Assembly: GCA_946699065.1 (NCBI GenBank)
Contig: CAMPDV010000138.1
Span: 372,001 to 436,000, forward strand
DNA: 64,000 nucleotides
Direction: 5' to 3'
Source of the DNA: Loxodes magnus
Taxonomy: Eukaryota; Ciliophora; Karyorelictea; Loxodida; Loxodidae
The position numbers and the translations under genes are program-made. The notes below the pieces were generated by a model that had not been told where the DNA came from, made no database searches, and worked only from the letters and a program-made list of their open reading frames with translations. Below, piece after piece: positions 48,926 to 61,724 of the stretch (positions within the stretch are counted from its first letter, which is position 1; the number at the start of each line of letters is the position of its first letter).

Positions 48926-49606
48926 TCAATAGGTCTCGAGTTCATATTCTTCAGGATTTTCTGGATCATAAATCCCTATAACTTGCTTATTTTCTCCTCT
49001 TGTTAATGCTTGTAAATCAAAACCTATTTGTCATCTTGTGTGTCGTCTCAATACATCTTAGATTTTTTGAGCTTCTAAGAATGGTTAAAATATTTTTTCT
49101 TGTAAATTCTTCTGCTTGTGAGCAATAGATCTGAATAGATTTTAGATTCTTTTTTCTGTTACTAAAGATTGTTTCTTCTTAAATCTATAGCACTAATTAG
49201 CCTTGTGTACATAATTATTACAATATCAACATTTAATTTTTCTTTTCTAATATGATAAACTTTAGTTCAGATTCCCTCTCCTTTTGATTCCGAATCTGAT
49301 AGTTAATTGAGCTTGATATACTCTAGTTAACTGATCCTCTAATCAAAATTTTATCTTAAATTCCTTTCGATTTTACCAATCTACCTTTCCATCTCTTAGG
49401 AAATAGTCCACAATTTAATTTCTTGCTTAGGATTCTATTAATTTATCAACTTGTTAATGGTTAGTATGAGGGATTAAGTTACCTATATAAGACCTTAAAC
49501 TTCTTTCGCTAGTTTCTAATTATCCAATTGTAGCAAATAGAGACCATTAGCAAAGTCTGTTTGATTATTAGGTTTGTTGGATAATTTTATTATTTTTAGG
49601 TACCAT
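48926..49606 (-). CDS. CCHC zinc-knuckle protein, unit 2
   Basis: Same length as the unit 1 copy (226 aa). After the zinc knuckle it reads CYRFKKKQSLVTEKRIQNLF, which looks like the original frame; unit 1 carries two compensating 1-nt changes here. Knuckle residues C, C, H, C are all kept. Confidence 0.57.
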
Positions 49607-51463
49607 TTCACTTAATCATAATAAAATAGATATTTATAAATTCCCTTTAAGACAATTGAAGAGTCTAAATGAGAACTAGATTTAAGATTATTTTTATCTG
49701 GAAGCTTAAAAATCAATTTCAAAGCTTTTTAAAAGGACTAAAAATTAGAAAAGTGTAGTTTGAAATGGAAAGTTACAGATAATTAAGATTTAAATACTTA
49801 AAATTAAATAAATAAATAAAGAGTATTAATCTCGAAAACTTAGGGAGAAAGGTAAGAAGATAAATCAGACTAAAAGAAAATAAAATAAAATCACCATATG
49901 TTTGTCTTCATATCAAAGTAAACAACTAAAATGAAAAACAGAATGCATTTCAATTTTCGAAAAAAATGAAACCGTGAATGAGTAAAACAACAAAATAAGG
50001 AAAATTCTTAGAAAGTAGGACGAGTTAGTCTACAATCCTTCAGAGAGAATAAAAGAATTCATGATGCATATTGATTAACTTAATTTAGAAATGACGTTTT
50101 TAAAAGTACAAATCTTTCAAAATAAATTTATATCAGAAGAAAAATTGAGCGTTAATCATATCTTAACTAATTTTAGGAAATTTAATTGATTACTGAAGTA
50201 ATTAAAACTGATTTCGTGACTAATTAAGTAACCTATTAAATAGAAATAAAAGAATGGAAATAACTAAAAGATTGGAAAAATTTGTGAACTTCACTCTTAC
50301 AAAATCAAACAGAAATAGAAGATAAAAATGTGCTTATATTCAAATACAACGATTATAAAAAATAACGCTGTATGGTTTCAAAAGCATAAAGAAAAGAGCA
50401 TTAAAAAATTTGAAGAGAACTAACGAGATATAAATTAAATAACAATAGAGTCTATAAAAAAGCAAATTGAAATTAAAAGATACCTTTTCATATAGAGGAA
50501 AAATAGTATCTATCTAAATAAAAAAACAATTTAGAATTCAAAATTCAATAAAAAGAGCAGGCAATACTTTTTAAAAGGCCTTGAAAAGCAAACATTATTT
50601 AAACTATAAAATGGCAATAATAACTTAATAATGTCAAACTAAATAGAAAATTAAAGAAATGTAGTAGACTTAGATAATATTAATATCATTAATACATAAA
50701 GCAATACTTATATTCCTCACTTATACATTAAAAGAAGAGATGCTAAGCTAATAAGTTCAAAATTAGAATTCTATGTAGTTATCCTTTTTATAAACTGAAG
50801 ATTAAATATTGATAATAGGAAGTTAAGTTACTTATTATTTAGGTATGATAACAGCATAATAAATAAATGAAAATTACTAAAAGTGATTATGAAAAGCTTA
50901 TCCCATTGTTTCTGTGTTTGGTAGTTTAATCGTTCAAGATTATTAAAAAATTGGTGAGATAAAGTTAACCGAGTCGATAGCAGTTATAAAAAGGAAATAG
51001 TAAGTTGATTGAAATATATTTAAATTATAGTTAATAATTGGAGTCTTAAAACTAGAATATGCCTGCTAATCTTAGAAATATAGAATTAGATTTATAATTC
51101 TGGACATTGAACATGACTACAGATATTAAAAGAACATAGTTAATGAATTTAACTATAAGAGAAGCTAAAGATATATTTTAATTAGTAGCAATGAATATTA
51201 AACATCTCTTTAGATATATCTTAATAATAAATTTGAGAATACTCATTTAATAGAAAATAAGTTAATGTAAAATGTTTATTTTCATTAAGAAAAAGAAATT
51301 GAAGGAAAAGTTTAATGTCTGCTTAATATCCTAAAGCACTATTTAGTTGAGTGTCAATCTTGCTAAACATACTTATTGGATTAAGATTCTTTAAAAGCAA
51401 AATTTACATTTACATTTAACTAAAAGATTTTTTGACGTTTTTTCATTATTGGAATTACTTCCT

Positions 51464-52008
51464 TCAATTAAAGATATTATAATGTTATTTAAAAGATTTT
51501 AATTTCTTCACACTTTTATCTTCATCCTCTTCTTCAGTTAGATCATCTTCATCATCAGATTATTCCTTCTATTCTTCCTTTTGCTCTTCTTACTCCTCTT
51601 TATCTTCCTCATTCTCTTCATCTTTTGATTGGTTACTTTATAGAAGTAATGTTGAATCTTACTTTTAGCATATTTCGTAAAAGTATTAATGTTACTATTT
51701 TATTTCTAGTTACTAATATCTATTTCGCAATATTCAGTTAGTCTTGCTACTTAATCTCTATAGTCATATCCTTCTTATTACTTGTTCTTAAAAAGAATTC
51801 CTATTGTTGATAAAGGAAGTTTAATACTTTCTCATCTTATTTTATAAACAAATCTAAAAAACTCAGAACCATTGAATGCTTTAATGGCATTCAGTTAAGA
51901 TCTATAAAGCAAGACTCATTAAAAGTACCTTAGGTGCTTAAAAGGCTTTTCTTGGTATCAATCTCTTGCTTTTATCAATTCTATTTAATAAAATCTTCTT
52001 AAATACAT
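51464..52008 (-). CDS. Unrecognised protein with acidic tail, unit 2
   Basis: Counterpart of 36538-37090 with the same N-terminal 120 residues. A 1-nt insertion near 51646 changes the frame after KSKIQH, giving a basic tail instead of an early stop, and 9 nt (three codons of the acidic stretch) are missing. The acidic frame ending at TGA 51464 is again out of register with the N-terminal part. Confidence 0.45.
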
Positions 52009-52364
52009 TTATTTAGCATTATTATAATCAATTTTTGAAAGTAGGGTAATTATAATTTAAGCAACACTTTTAAAAGTAAATTACTTAAACTTTCAAATAA
52101 AAAATAGAGGTATAAGTAAAATAAACGCCAAAATTATACAAGCTTTGATTAGGGCTTTTCACCACCTCCTCAGAGCAGGAATGAAAGCCAGAGGTATCTT
52201 TTCTTAGATCACATCTTTGCTTAAATTAAACCAACCTTCTTAACTAATACTATAAGAGGAGAAAAGAACAGAAAAAACTTTAACCAAGCAAATTTTCCAT
52301 TCATTTTTTCAATACAGACAGGAAACATTTAAGCCTCTTGATAAAATAAATTTTACCTTCAAAA

Positions 52365-52907
52365 ATGTAAAAAGTAATAGAGGAAGGGATTTGTGTAAGA
52401 AAGTCACTACGAATAAGACTGGAGCAAGAGAAAGTCCATTGAATGGAATAGATGCAGAATTCAAAAAAGATTTTTCGACTAATAGAAAATGTCATAGAAC
52501 TGGAAAAGGAGTTAGAAAAAATTCAGCACTTCGTGGACTTTCACATTATAGAAATTAATATACATACATTCAGCAATAATTCCTAAGAGTAGTATGAAAC
52601 TAAGATGGAAGAACTGGATCATGATCTATTAGTAACGTAACAGCAAAGCGAGAAAAGATAAGTTGAGAACAGGAGACAGTGAAGAACTAGAAACTGTTTT
52701 TCATAAAAGACCTAACAGCATATCTAGATGATCAATTAAGTGAACATAATGGAAATAGAAAGAATGCAAACAAGATTAAAACTTTCAAGAAGAAATGCTT
52801 CATCTATAATAGCACAAGACATTTTTTGCAGAAACTACAGACAAAACAAGATAATTCTTAAGAAAATTTGAACTACATTTTAACCAACAAATGATGGAAA
52901 AATATGA
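52365..52907 (+). CDS. Unrecognised 180-aa coiled-coil-like protein, unit 2
   Basis: Identical in length to the unit 1 copy at 37447-37989, with a few substitutions (for example FWRNYRQ is FCRNYRQ) and no indel inside the frame. Confidence 0.45.
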
Positions 52908-53767
52908 AATAAGAAGTGAACTGGCTTTTAACTAGGGAAACCGGGAATCTGCTCGATATTCAGGGGAGTGAACTTTTTAAGAATCATTTTCCTTTCCTAT
53001 AAAAGCTCTTAATTTGGTTCGAGATATTAAGCAATCCTCAAAAAATCCCTTTTTTATTAAAATTTAAATAAAACAAATAAAAATTATACTTACTTATAAT
53101 ATAATTTCATTAATTATGGCTTATAACATAACATAATTAGTATAGAGGATAAATATTGCATACAATAGTCACTAGTATTATAATAAGTTAAATTATGGCA
53201 ATTACTATAAAAAATATCAATTCCTAACTGATCATGCTACAACTTAGATAGAAGGTTTTAGAAAATTAAGAAACAACATGCAAGAATTAATCTTTAACGT
53301 CTAATTTTGACTGATTTTCAATTTTAAATTATTTGCTTAGGGAATTGAAAACAACTTTGAAAAGACATTGAATCATTGAAATAATGAAATTTTGAAAATC
53401 CCTCGAAACCAGAATAAAATTATGTGAGTAAGTGCAAAAGGTATCCAAAAGCAAAAAATATCTAGTATGAAAGTAGAGTAGCAATTGGAAATGAAAAGGA
53501 AAAGGAAAATTAGATTTAAAGCTAGTATATTATATCAGTAATGAGCCTATTAATGGTAGAAGGCACTTTAATTAATTATCATTATGTAAATAAAATATTT
53601 TAAATTTTAATTAATTTAAATACATTAGAAAAGTTAGTATCCTCTTAGTATTAAAAATAGATTAAAATTATATGTTCTAACTGGCTTTCTATTACTTTAT
53701 TAAAGCATTTCTTCAAAATTTATGATGAAGGTCTTATTTAAAAATATATGCTTATTTTTGCGGCTCA

Positions 53768-54780
53768 ATGAAAGACAAGTCTGATTATCTAAAAGTCTAT
53801 ATTGCTTGTAATTTATCAATTTAGTTTAATCTTCCTTTTAGAAATAAAAAGCAGACCAAGTTTTAAGAAAAGACATTCTCGTTTACAAACAGGAAAAAAG
53901 CAGGATAAGAGGCATAGAAATTAAAAAAAATGTAGACACATCCTTATTTTCAAATAATTAGAATATTATAATCAAGTTTTATAGAGGAAGAGGTTCCCTG
54001 TGAAATAAATAAAACTCAAGAGGCTAATTTTATAAGTGAAAGTGTAAAACCTGAGTACTCTTCAAATTTTTTCTTTTTTCAATTGCGTTAGCTGAACTCA
54101 AGGAGGAAACTCGCAGCTTAAGGTACCAAAATAATCGCTTCGCATGTTTCTATTCTAGTTTTACTAAGAAAAGAAACAGCCGCTATGACCCTACTGATAG
54201 GGAATTGTCTGATTTGTGGGATTAATTTTAAGAATTGAGTAATCAATAATGTTATAGCGAATTTAAACTTGGATTAACTCACGATACTTTAGCAGAAAAA
54301 TATAATTTTAGCAGTACAAAGGAAATAGAGAAAATTCAGTCTTTTGTTTCTTTCCAGGTCCTTTCCAAAAAATATTAAACTAAGGATAAAGAAGAAAAAC
54401 TATTTTTTGTGAGAGTGACGAGCATTTATACATCTAATGTAACTATTTAAATAAAGATAAAAAATGACTGGGATGAAATGTAATTAATTTAAATTCAAGA
54501 ACAAAGAAAATATTAGCTCAGAGAAAGAAAGTAGATTTAATACTTCAATAAGATATTCTGTAGCCTCTAGGATTAAATTTACAAAAGGAAATTTTTTAAC
54601 TCAAAAATTAAAGAAAGGGTAGCTGGTACTGCTTAGAAGGAGAAAACGATCTCTTTAAAGTGGTTGCAAATCTATGCGATGAGTAATCTTCAATTTAAAC
54701 TTTTCGGTATGTCTAATCTAATTTTTATTTTAGATCCAAAAAGATTTACAAGTAATATGAAAAAAAAATTTAACTGCTGA
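53768..54780 (+). pseudogene. Frameshifted unit 2 copy of the 38850-39863 gene
   Basis: One A is missing from the run at about 54064-54067 (CAAATTTTTT versus CAAAATTTTTT), shifting frame about 100 codons from the start, so the product would differ from there on. Two TGA codons of unit 1 are TAA (about 53908) and TTA (about 54485) here. The deletion is in a homopolymer, so a read error is possible. Confidence 0.5.
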
Positions 54781-55316
54781 AAATAAGAGTAAATGGAATA
54801 AACAAGCATTAAAAAGAAAAAACTTATACAAAACATCTTCTACTAAAAATTGGTTGAATAAATTGGTCAAGCCAATTTTCAAAAGGAAGCATCTGAGATT
54901 TTTACAATTTAATAGCTGAGATTTTACAGCTAATTAAAGTAGTACTAAACTAGAAAGAAGATATAAAGTTTTTAAAAAGGACAATGAAAGATTTATGTAG
55001 TGCCTTAACAATAGGAAAAATGTACTAAAATTTATGTCTTAAAAGAGAGATTTAAATGTCTTCTGATTAATGCAATAAATGAGACCAGCCAATTTAATAC
55101 TAAGTCTCGAAATAGACAATATATTAATTTTTTGAATGGCAAAGCAGCAAAGACCTGATCTTCTAACTTTAAAAACATAGTTAAAATCATAATAAAATGA
55201 AAATAACAGATTATCAGTTTTAAAATTAGACCAAGGGGAAGAAAAAAAGTTATTTTAGAAAATTGGCAAAACACAAAAAAAAAATTAATTATAGTGGCTT
55301 TGCCATTATTAGCTTA

Positions 55317-55975
55317 CCACTTTTAAGCTTAATCGTGTTTATTCTTATAGTACTTTTGTAACTTCCTTTGAAGTTGCTCATATATTTTTTGCTCTTCTTT
55401 TTCTATCGCTAAATTTTTTCTTCCTCTTGTAGTATGATATACTCTTATGCTTCTTCTAGTATCTTCTTCATTTTAATAATATTTGCTTCTGCTATTTCTT
55501 CATACAGTTCTAATTTTTAGCATAATTTTCTTCTATAAATTTATTCTTATTGTGTATAAAATAGTCAGTTCAGTTTATTCCAGATTTTCAATTCTTTTAT
55601 CTTTTACTTTTTCGTAAATTATTAGCGTTATCCACTAAATGTCCTTTTCTCTTGCAAAATTAGCATCTTGGCATTGTTCTCTGTTTATAAGATGATATTT
55701 AATCTGTCTTGATGTTCACAGGAACTTCATTGGATTTGTTTTAGAATTAAATAGATTACGTTTATGGTGCAATATTACTAAGCTACTCCTCTACCTAGTT
55801 AATTTCCTTTTTAAATTACTTGCTATTATATTGAATCTTCACAGTATTTGATGGCAGGTTTTTAATTTTTTGGTTTAGTTATTTGGCTCAATTTAAGAGA
55901 TTATTACTTTTTGTGTATAATTTTTGCAATTCCTTTAGTAGTTAAGATTAAAGATCTCTATCTCTTTTCTTTATT
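55317..55975 (-). CDS. Second zinc-knuckle, Gag-like protein, unit 2
   Basis: Counterpart of 40401-41058. One extra T in a run near 55607-55611 shifts the frame after the knuckle. The last knuckle position is Ala here too. Confidence 0.38.
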
Positions 55976-56485
55976 CAAGATACAAGAGCAAGATAATCAC
56001 CAAGAAAAATGGAAAATACTTTTAAATATTGGATGAAAATATTACAGATTTATAGACTTTCAGAAAATGAAAAATTAGAGGAAATAGGATTTTAAAGTTC
56101 CAGAAAAGCGTCAAAAGTTTTATTTTAGTATTCATATTCATTTTATACCTTTTAAGCCTGAATGTATGTCAGGAGTAACAAAGCACCTTTATTAGATTTA
56201 AGATTAATTAAAATCATGCCAAGTGCTTTAAAGCTTAATGAACATACTATTCTATATTTAGAAACTACAGTCTCATACTTTAAATTTCAATTAAACTAAA
56301 AGATTTTTTTGACGTCTTTAATTGCAAGAATTGCTTCTTTCAATTATAGATGCTAGTAAATGCTTTTAAATTCCCTTTTAGTCTTGTCTTTATCTCTTCA
56401 TTTTCTTTAATTAATCCTTCTTTCTACTCCTCTTTAGCTTCTTCCTTTTTGCTTTCTCCATTTCAAGGAATCTAAAGTCTCCTTT

Positions 56486-57028
56486 TCATTAGTTTCTTGT
56501 GAAATATTTTGATTTATAAGTTTAAATGCTCCAATTTAAACCTTGAAAATGAGCTTATATATTCTTGATTGTATAGCATGAGACACCTTTACTGTTACAT
56601 CATATAACTTGAAATTCCGTTTATTGTATATCTGATATCCTAAATAAAATTTATTAAATCTATTTAAAATTTGCTCTCTAATGCTATTTTAAATACAGTA
56701 TTTTAACTTTCTTTTTATTGTTTCGGTTTCATAAATTCTACTACTTCACATAATACTACAACCTGAGTTATTTATCTCATGCAAAAATGGTGTAAATAAC
56801 TTACAACAGTTTAATGCTTTTTTCTGTCTAGTTTAGATGAATCATTTGTAAAAATTAGAATTTTATAGATTTTAAATAGTATTCTGAGTCCTAATTCTCC
56901 TACCTTCTTCAGTATATCTAAAATCAAATCTAATATTGCAAATACAAGTCCATTACTAGTTCCTTGTAATATTTCCTTTGGAATATCAATTGCTAATATG
57001 GGAAATCCATCAAAATAAAGCTTTTGGC
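56486..57028 (-). CDS. Unrecognised protein, frame unresolved, unit 2
   Basis: Counterpart of 41569-42110 with one additional base near 56826, close to the place where two frames must be joined. Otherwise nearly identical. Confidence 0.35.
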
Positions 57029-57169
57029 TTTATTATTTTAGAAGGATATAAAAAATTATAAGCCTAAGGGTGATTCTGAGACTTATTAGAAGATTTAAAA
57101 GGTGATCTAGTCCTTTAACTTAAAGGAGATTTCCATATAAAGAACATAACAAAGGTTTAAGAATTATAA

Positions 57170-57670
57170 ATGACTGAAAATAGATTAGCTTGGATAATTA
57201 GCTTTATATACAAAGGGTAACTTGAAACTCAGCAATAGAATAAAAAAATATAATTTAATGAGCAGAATCTATGAAAATATTAAGTAAGCTAAAAAGATAA
57301 GAATTTTGGACTTCCAGATTCAGTAAGTACAAACCAGGAGTAAGATTTGACTCCAATCGAACTTTTCGAAGTTTCATCTTCCCAGAATAATTAAATAGGA
57401 TTATCATATCGCGAAACAATCCAAAGCACGCAATTAGTCAAAGTAATAGCTTGGATTTAAAAAAAGAAAAACTCATAGAAGAAACATTATCACTGCTAAT
57501 ATCTAGTTAAGAAATAGAAGAAGAAAAAAGCTTAAAAATTATAAAGAAATAAACTTTAGCAAGATATTATTTGTATAATGGATAATGCTGTAGAAGACGT
57601 TTGCTGGTTACTAGATAGAAACCTATTAATTGATATCTTGAAGTATACAGAATAAAAAATAAGAGAATGA
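57170..57670 (+). CDS. Unrecognised 166-aa protein, unit 2
   Basis: Counterpart of 42252-42752: same start, same TGA stop, no indel seen. Confidence 0.4.
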
Positions 57671-57848
57671 GAGAGCTTTCAAATATTCCTTTACTTTAAT
57701 CTCGTATTAATTTGGTTTTTTATCATTTTTTAAATTTAAGAACTACTAAAAATAAAATAGTTTAATTGCTAAAAAGCTAGAAATAATAAATACTAGCAAC
57801 CTAGTTAAATAATACAAAAATACTAATATACATTTTTTTAAATATCAG

Positions 57849-58208
57849 TCAAATATTTTTCTCTTTCAATAAAGCATATTCCGCTATATTTTCTCTTTGG
57901 TTAATTGAATTTATTGTTAATAAATTATTTTGATTATTATAGTTTATCTTGTTCTTTAAGCATTTCAAGGTGTTTCTTTTGTATATTGGAGTATAATTCT
58001 ATGACCATTTATTAATTAAGAAGTTCTATTTTAGGAATTCAAGTTTATATAGCAATTTAGTTTTATCCTTTATTGGCTTTACCTCAAAAAGCCAAACTAT
58101 TTTTAAATCCTAAGCAATTTCTGTTAAATGCTTGCAATAAAATATCTATAATCATTGAAGTTTTTCCTTTGTAACAGATGATAGTATAATTAGCGTTAAT
58201 AACGGTAC
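57849..58208 (-). CDS. Unrecognised protein, about 120 aa visible, unit 2
   Basis: Counterpart of 42931-43290: same TGA end (57849-57851) and nearly identical sequence. Confidence 0.33.
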
Positions 58209-58492
58209 ATACTGAGTTCATTTTGAAGATAATGAGAAAGACTTCTTATTTTAAATTCAGAGAAAGCCTCTTTTCAAGGTTTTTAAAGTAGTTAGTATTG
58301 GTACTTCAGGGATCATACTTTATTACTAATTATTGGTCTTTAATTCTTTATGTAGTTGCCAAAATATTTTCATTTAGATACTTTTAAGTATCTTCTGCTT
58401 TATTATACATTACTAGTATTAGGTAAATTCTATGGTGTTCAGAATTACTATAAATCATAATAATATAAACCAATGCTCTAATTTCAACCTTC

Positions 58493-59125
58493 TCACTAAG
58501 TAAATTGTGCTAAATATTTAGTTTCTAGATAAAAAATTAAGTATGAGTTAGGGTTTTCAATGCTAGTCTTATTATCCTAAAATTATAGTCCATTCACTTC
58601 TTTCTACTAAAGTTTAGCAAGATCTTGATAAAAATAAATAAAGTAAGGGTATATTAATAATGTGCTTAGTTTAGATTATGAGTAAATAATAAGCTGCTTG
58701 TAAATTTGACTGTCTAAGAAATTATTTTTCTGTACTAGTGATGGTTCAGCTAAACTGAATTAACAGGTACTTTAATTGTGTAGAGAGCTTATAGAAAATA
58801 ACTCTTGCATAGTTATTTTATCTTTTACTTCTTTTATTTAACTCCTTCTTTATTTAATCATAGCTTTGCTTATTTAAATTCTAGAAAATCAGATCTGGTG
58901 CTATAAAAACAATTTCAAATTTTGCTTGATAGTACTATGAGAATTACAATGCAATTCAGCACTATCAGACTCATAAATTATTTGTAAAGGATAAATTAAA
59001 TTAAACGATTGTACCTGATCAATGGGTAGCCAAAGCTTTCTACAGTGAATTTCATTATTATTTATTAATTTCTAACGAAAAGTTTCCAGCAGCTTATCTA
59101 ATTCTGCTCTTTTTTCCTTTAACAT
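58493..59125 (-). CDS. Unrecognised 210-aa protein, unit 2
   Basis: Counterpart of 43575-44207 with identical length and the same internal TGA (Trp). Only substitutions were seen. Confidence 0.58.
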
Positions 59126-59987
59126 CTTATTTTAAAGTATCAAGTAGATTTTTTTGAACTGCTACATCCTTAAAGAATGAATATCTGACATCTTATCTAA
59201 TTTTAAGATAACTTGAGATAGAATCTATACAAATGAAGCAAATAAATCTCTCAAAATATTCTGAAATATTCAAAATTAAAATTCATAGGAATTTCATTAA
59301 AAGGACCTTGAAATTAGAATCAAAAGAAAAATTTTTAATAATTAGATCTAAATTAACTCCTCTTTCTTTTCTCCATGTAAACCTATTTCAATCCTAAATA
59401 ATCTTTATAGCTATAAATAATTAAAAGGAAGTTAAAAGAAAGATATATTTTTAGGTTCTTCTTGTGATTAAGCAAAACAAAAATTAACATTTTAGAGTTT
59501 CTCAAATAAGACTCTTAATCTTGAATTTACTTGATCAGGCAAACTCGAGCTTCTTTAATTTTTTGAACTTACACCTATAAATTCTCCTTTACTATAGTTT
59601 GATCTTGCTATTTCACAATTATTGCATTATTTAATTTTAGTTCAGATTAACTATATCTTAGTCTATTGGTCCATTTTTAGTCTATAAGATAATAATCGAA
59701 TTTTTCTAAGAGTTTGAAAACTAAAATGTTCTGAATTAAAACTAAGAGACTATTAATGCTTTATATAGCAATTAGTTTAATTTAAAGCTTTCAAATCTAC
59801 TAATTGATAGTAAAGGTTAAATTTGAAAAAGCTAAATATAAAATTTAACTGTGATATTAATATTTTTATTTATATACATATATAATTCAACTCTTATTCC
59901 AATTACTTACGTAGCTGTATTTAGTAATTTATATTAGTTTAGTTCTATAAACTTATTTATTCTGATCATTGAAGTTGACATTTACCT

Positions 59988-61615
59988 TTTAGTTGTTCAT
60001 ATTTATTATCCTTAATTAATTGCATGATGCTTCGCTTCCATTATTTAATTGACATTTGCTTCATCTTTATAAAGTTATGGCTTTCCCTAATTTATTGTCT
60101 GCTTATTCTGGAAAAGGCTAGCAATACTAAAACAGAATTGTTATGGCTGCTCTGACTCGCTAGAGATCGGGTAAATTGGAAATTCCTAATGATATTATGC
60201 TCTAGTATTATGGTATGAGAGGAGATTGTGGTCTAATTTTATCCGAAGCGAGTCCAATTTGTGCCGATGGTAATGCTTTCCCAGAAGCTGGTGGAATATA
60301 TAATGAGGAGTAGGTTGAAGGTTGGAGAAAAATAGTAGATGCAGTACATGCAAAGGGAGCAAAAATATGTATCTAAGTATGTCATGGTGGAAGATCTATG
60401 CCAAGTGATATACTAAATGGATAAATTCCTATATCTTCATCTGCTGTTCTCAACAAATTCAATCCAAAATATGTAACTCCTAGAGAAATGAACTAAGAGG
60501 ATTTCTAAAGAGTCTTATAGTAATTCTACTAAGCAGCTGTATACGCAAAGAAAGCCGGATTTGATTCTATTTAGCTACATGGAGCTAATGGATACTTAAT
60601 TGATTAGTTCCTAAGAGATAATGCAAATCAACGTACAGATGAATACGGTGGATCAGCTGAAAAAAGATGCAAATTCCCTTTGCAAGTCTTAGATAAGTTC
60701 TGCGAAGTATTTGAGCCACAAAATGTAGGAATTAAAATTTCACCAGTAGGAAGATATAACGATATGTTTGATAGTGATCCTTTAACTACCTATTCTTACT
60801 TAATCAGTCAGCTAAATTAAAGAAATATTGGATTCATCGAAGTTATGGAAGCAACTGAGTTATTTGCTCCTAGGAATTAAATTTATCCAACTGGAAATGA
60901 ACAAATGCCAGATGTATGTGGAGTGTTACGTCCTCTTTTCAATGGAGTTTACATAGCAAATAACGGGATTTCATTAGAATAAGGAGAGGAAATGATACAG
61001 TAAGGAAAATGTGACTTAGTATCATATGGAAGATTCTTCATATCAAATCCAGATTTGGTAGAAAGGGTTAAAAATGGATGGGAAATTAACAAAAATGCAG
61101 ATCCAAAAACATTTTTCACTCATGAAGTTGAAGGTTACCTAGATTACCCACTATACGCAGACTGGAAGAAGAGCTAGTGAAATAACTAAAAACATTAAAT
61201 TTTTAATTAAAACTAAAAATCATAAAGCAAGGTAAATATAATTAAGATATCTCACTTAAATCATTTTTACTAAAGTTAATAGTATACTTAAAGGCTTAAA
61301 TAACCAAAGGATTTAAAAGATGATTATTATAAATAGCAATTAGGATTTGGTTGTTTCATAGTAGAAATTGTAAATTTCTTACTCATCTGAAAGATTTAAA
61401 ATAAAGTAAAATAGTATGAATAAATAAATTAATTAATAGTTAGTTAAAGCAAATAATATCAAAAAAATTACATAAAACAATAGAATAAGTAAATACTTTT
61501 ATTTGATTCGCTTATTATGCTCTTAACTATTCTATAATTTTATCACTTTTTAACTTATAATAGTTATTAAATGATCATACGATACAATTTTGAAGAAAGT
61601 TATCTAATATGCTTA
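59988..61615. repeat. Unit 3: start of a further unit, ends at junction with intact cyclase locus
   Basis: Nearly identical to units 1 and 2 from the promoter region through the old yellow enzyme gene to about 61615. From there similarity drops and the DNA continues into the intact cyclase. The sharp fall marks either the end of the amplified segment or the limit of gene conversion. Confidence 0.8.
60077..61180 (+). CDS. Old yellow enzyme family FMN ene-reductase, copy 3
   Basis: Same 367-aa frame ending TAG (Gln) TGA (stop). His/Asn/Tyr active-site triplet intact. It shares synonymous variants with copy 2 (GGT in the EYGGS motif, CTA in DYPLYADW) and Lys at the codon that is Gln in copy 2. 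The promoter region differs slightly from copies 1 and 2 at 60023-60040. Confidence 0.95.
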
Positions 61616-61724
61616 AAATGAAGAGTCTTTTGCTTATAACCATTTTAATATTGTTAATGTGACTATCAAGTTAATAAGCTTTATAAATAAAAATCATTAA
61701 TATATATAAGCAAGATTAAAGTTA
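61181..61724. other. Convergent intergenic region between old yellow enzyme 3 and cyclase
   Basis: 544 bp, AT-rich, no gene. Similarity to units 1 and 2 is very high up to about 61615 and clearly lower after it. Confidence 0.6.

Larger units (their letters stand above)
45231..59987. repeat. Tandem unit 2 (14,757 bp)
   Basis: Nearly identical to unit 1. The spacing from old yellow enzyme 2 to 3 is 14,757 bp. The difference from the unit 1 length at its end (14,918) is explained exactly by a 182-bp deletion between TGATAGT repeats (now 59805-59811) and a 21-bp insertion near 59723-59743. Confidence 0.9.

Noticed and set aside
30306-61615. The 15-kb unit as a DNA transposon or LTR retrotransposon.
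   Set aside because: No terminal inverted repeats, LTRs, target-site duplications, transposase DDE pattern or reverse transcriptase motif were seen; only zinc knuckles hint at a retroelement.
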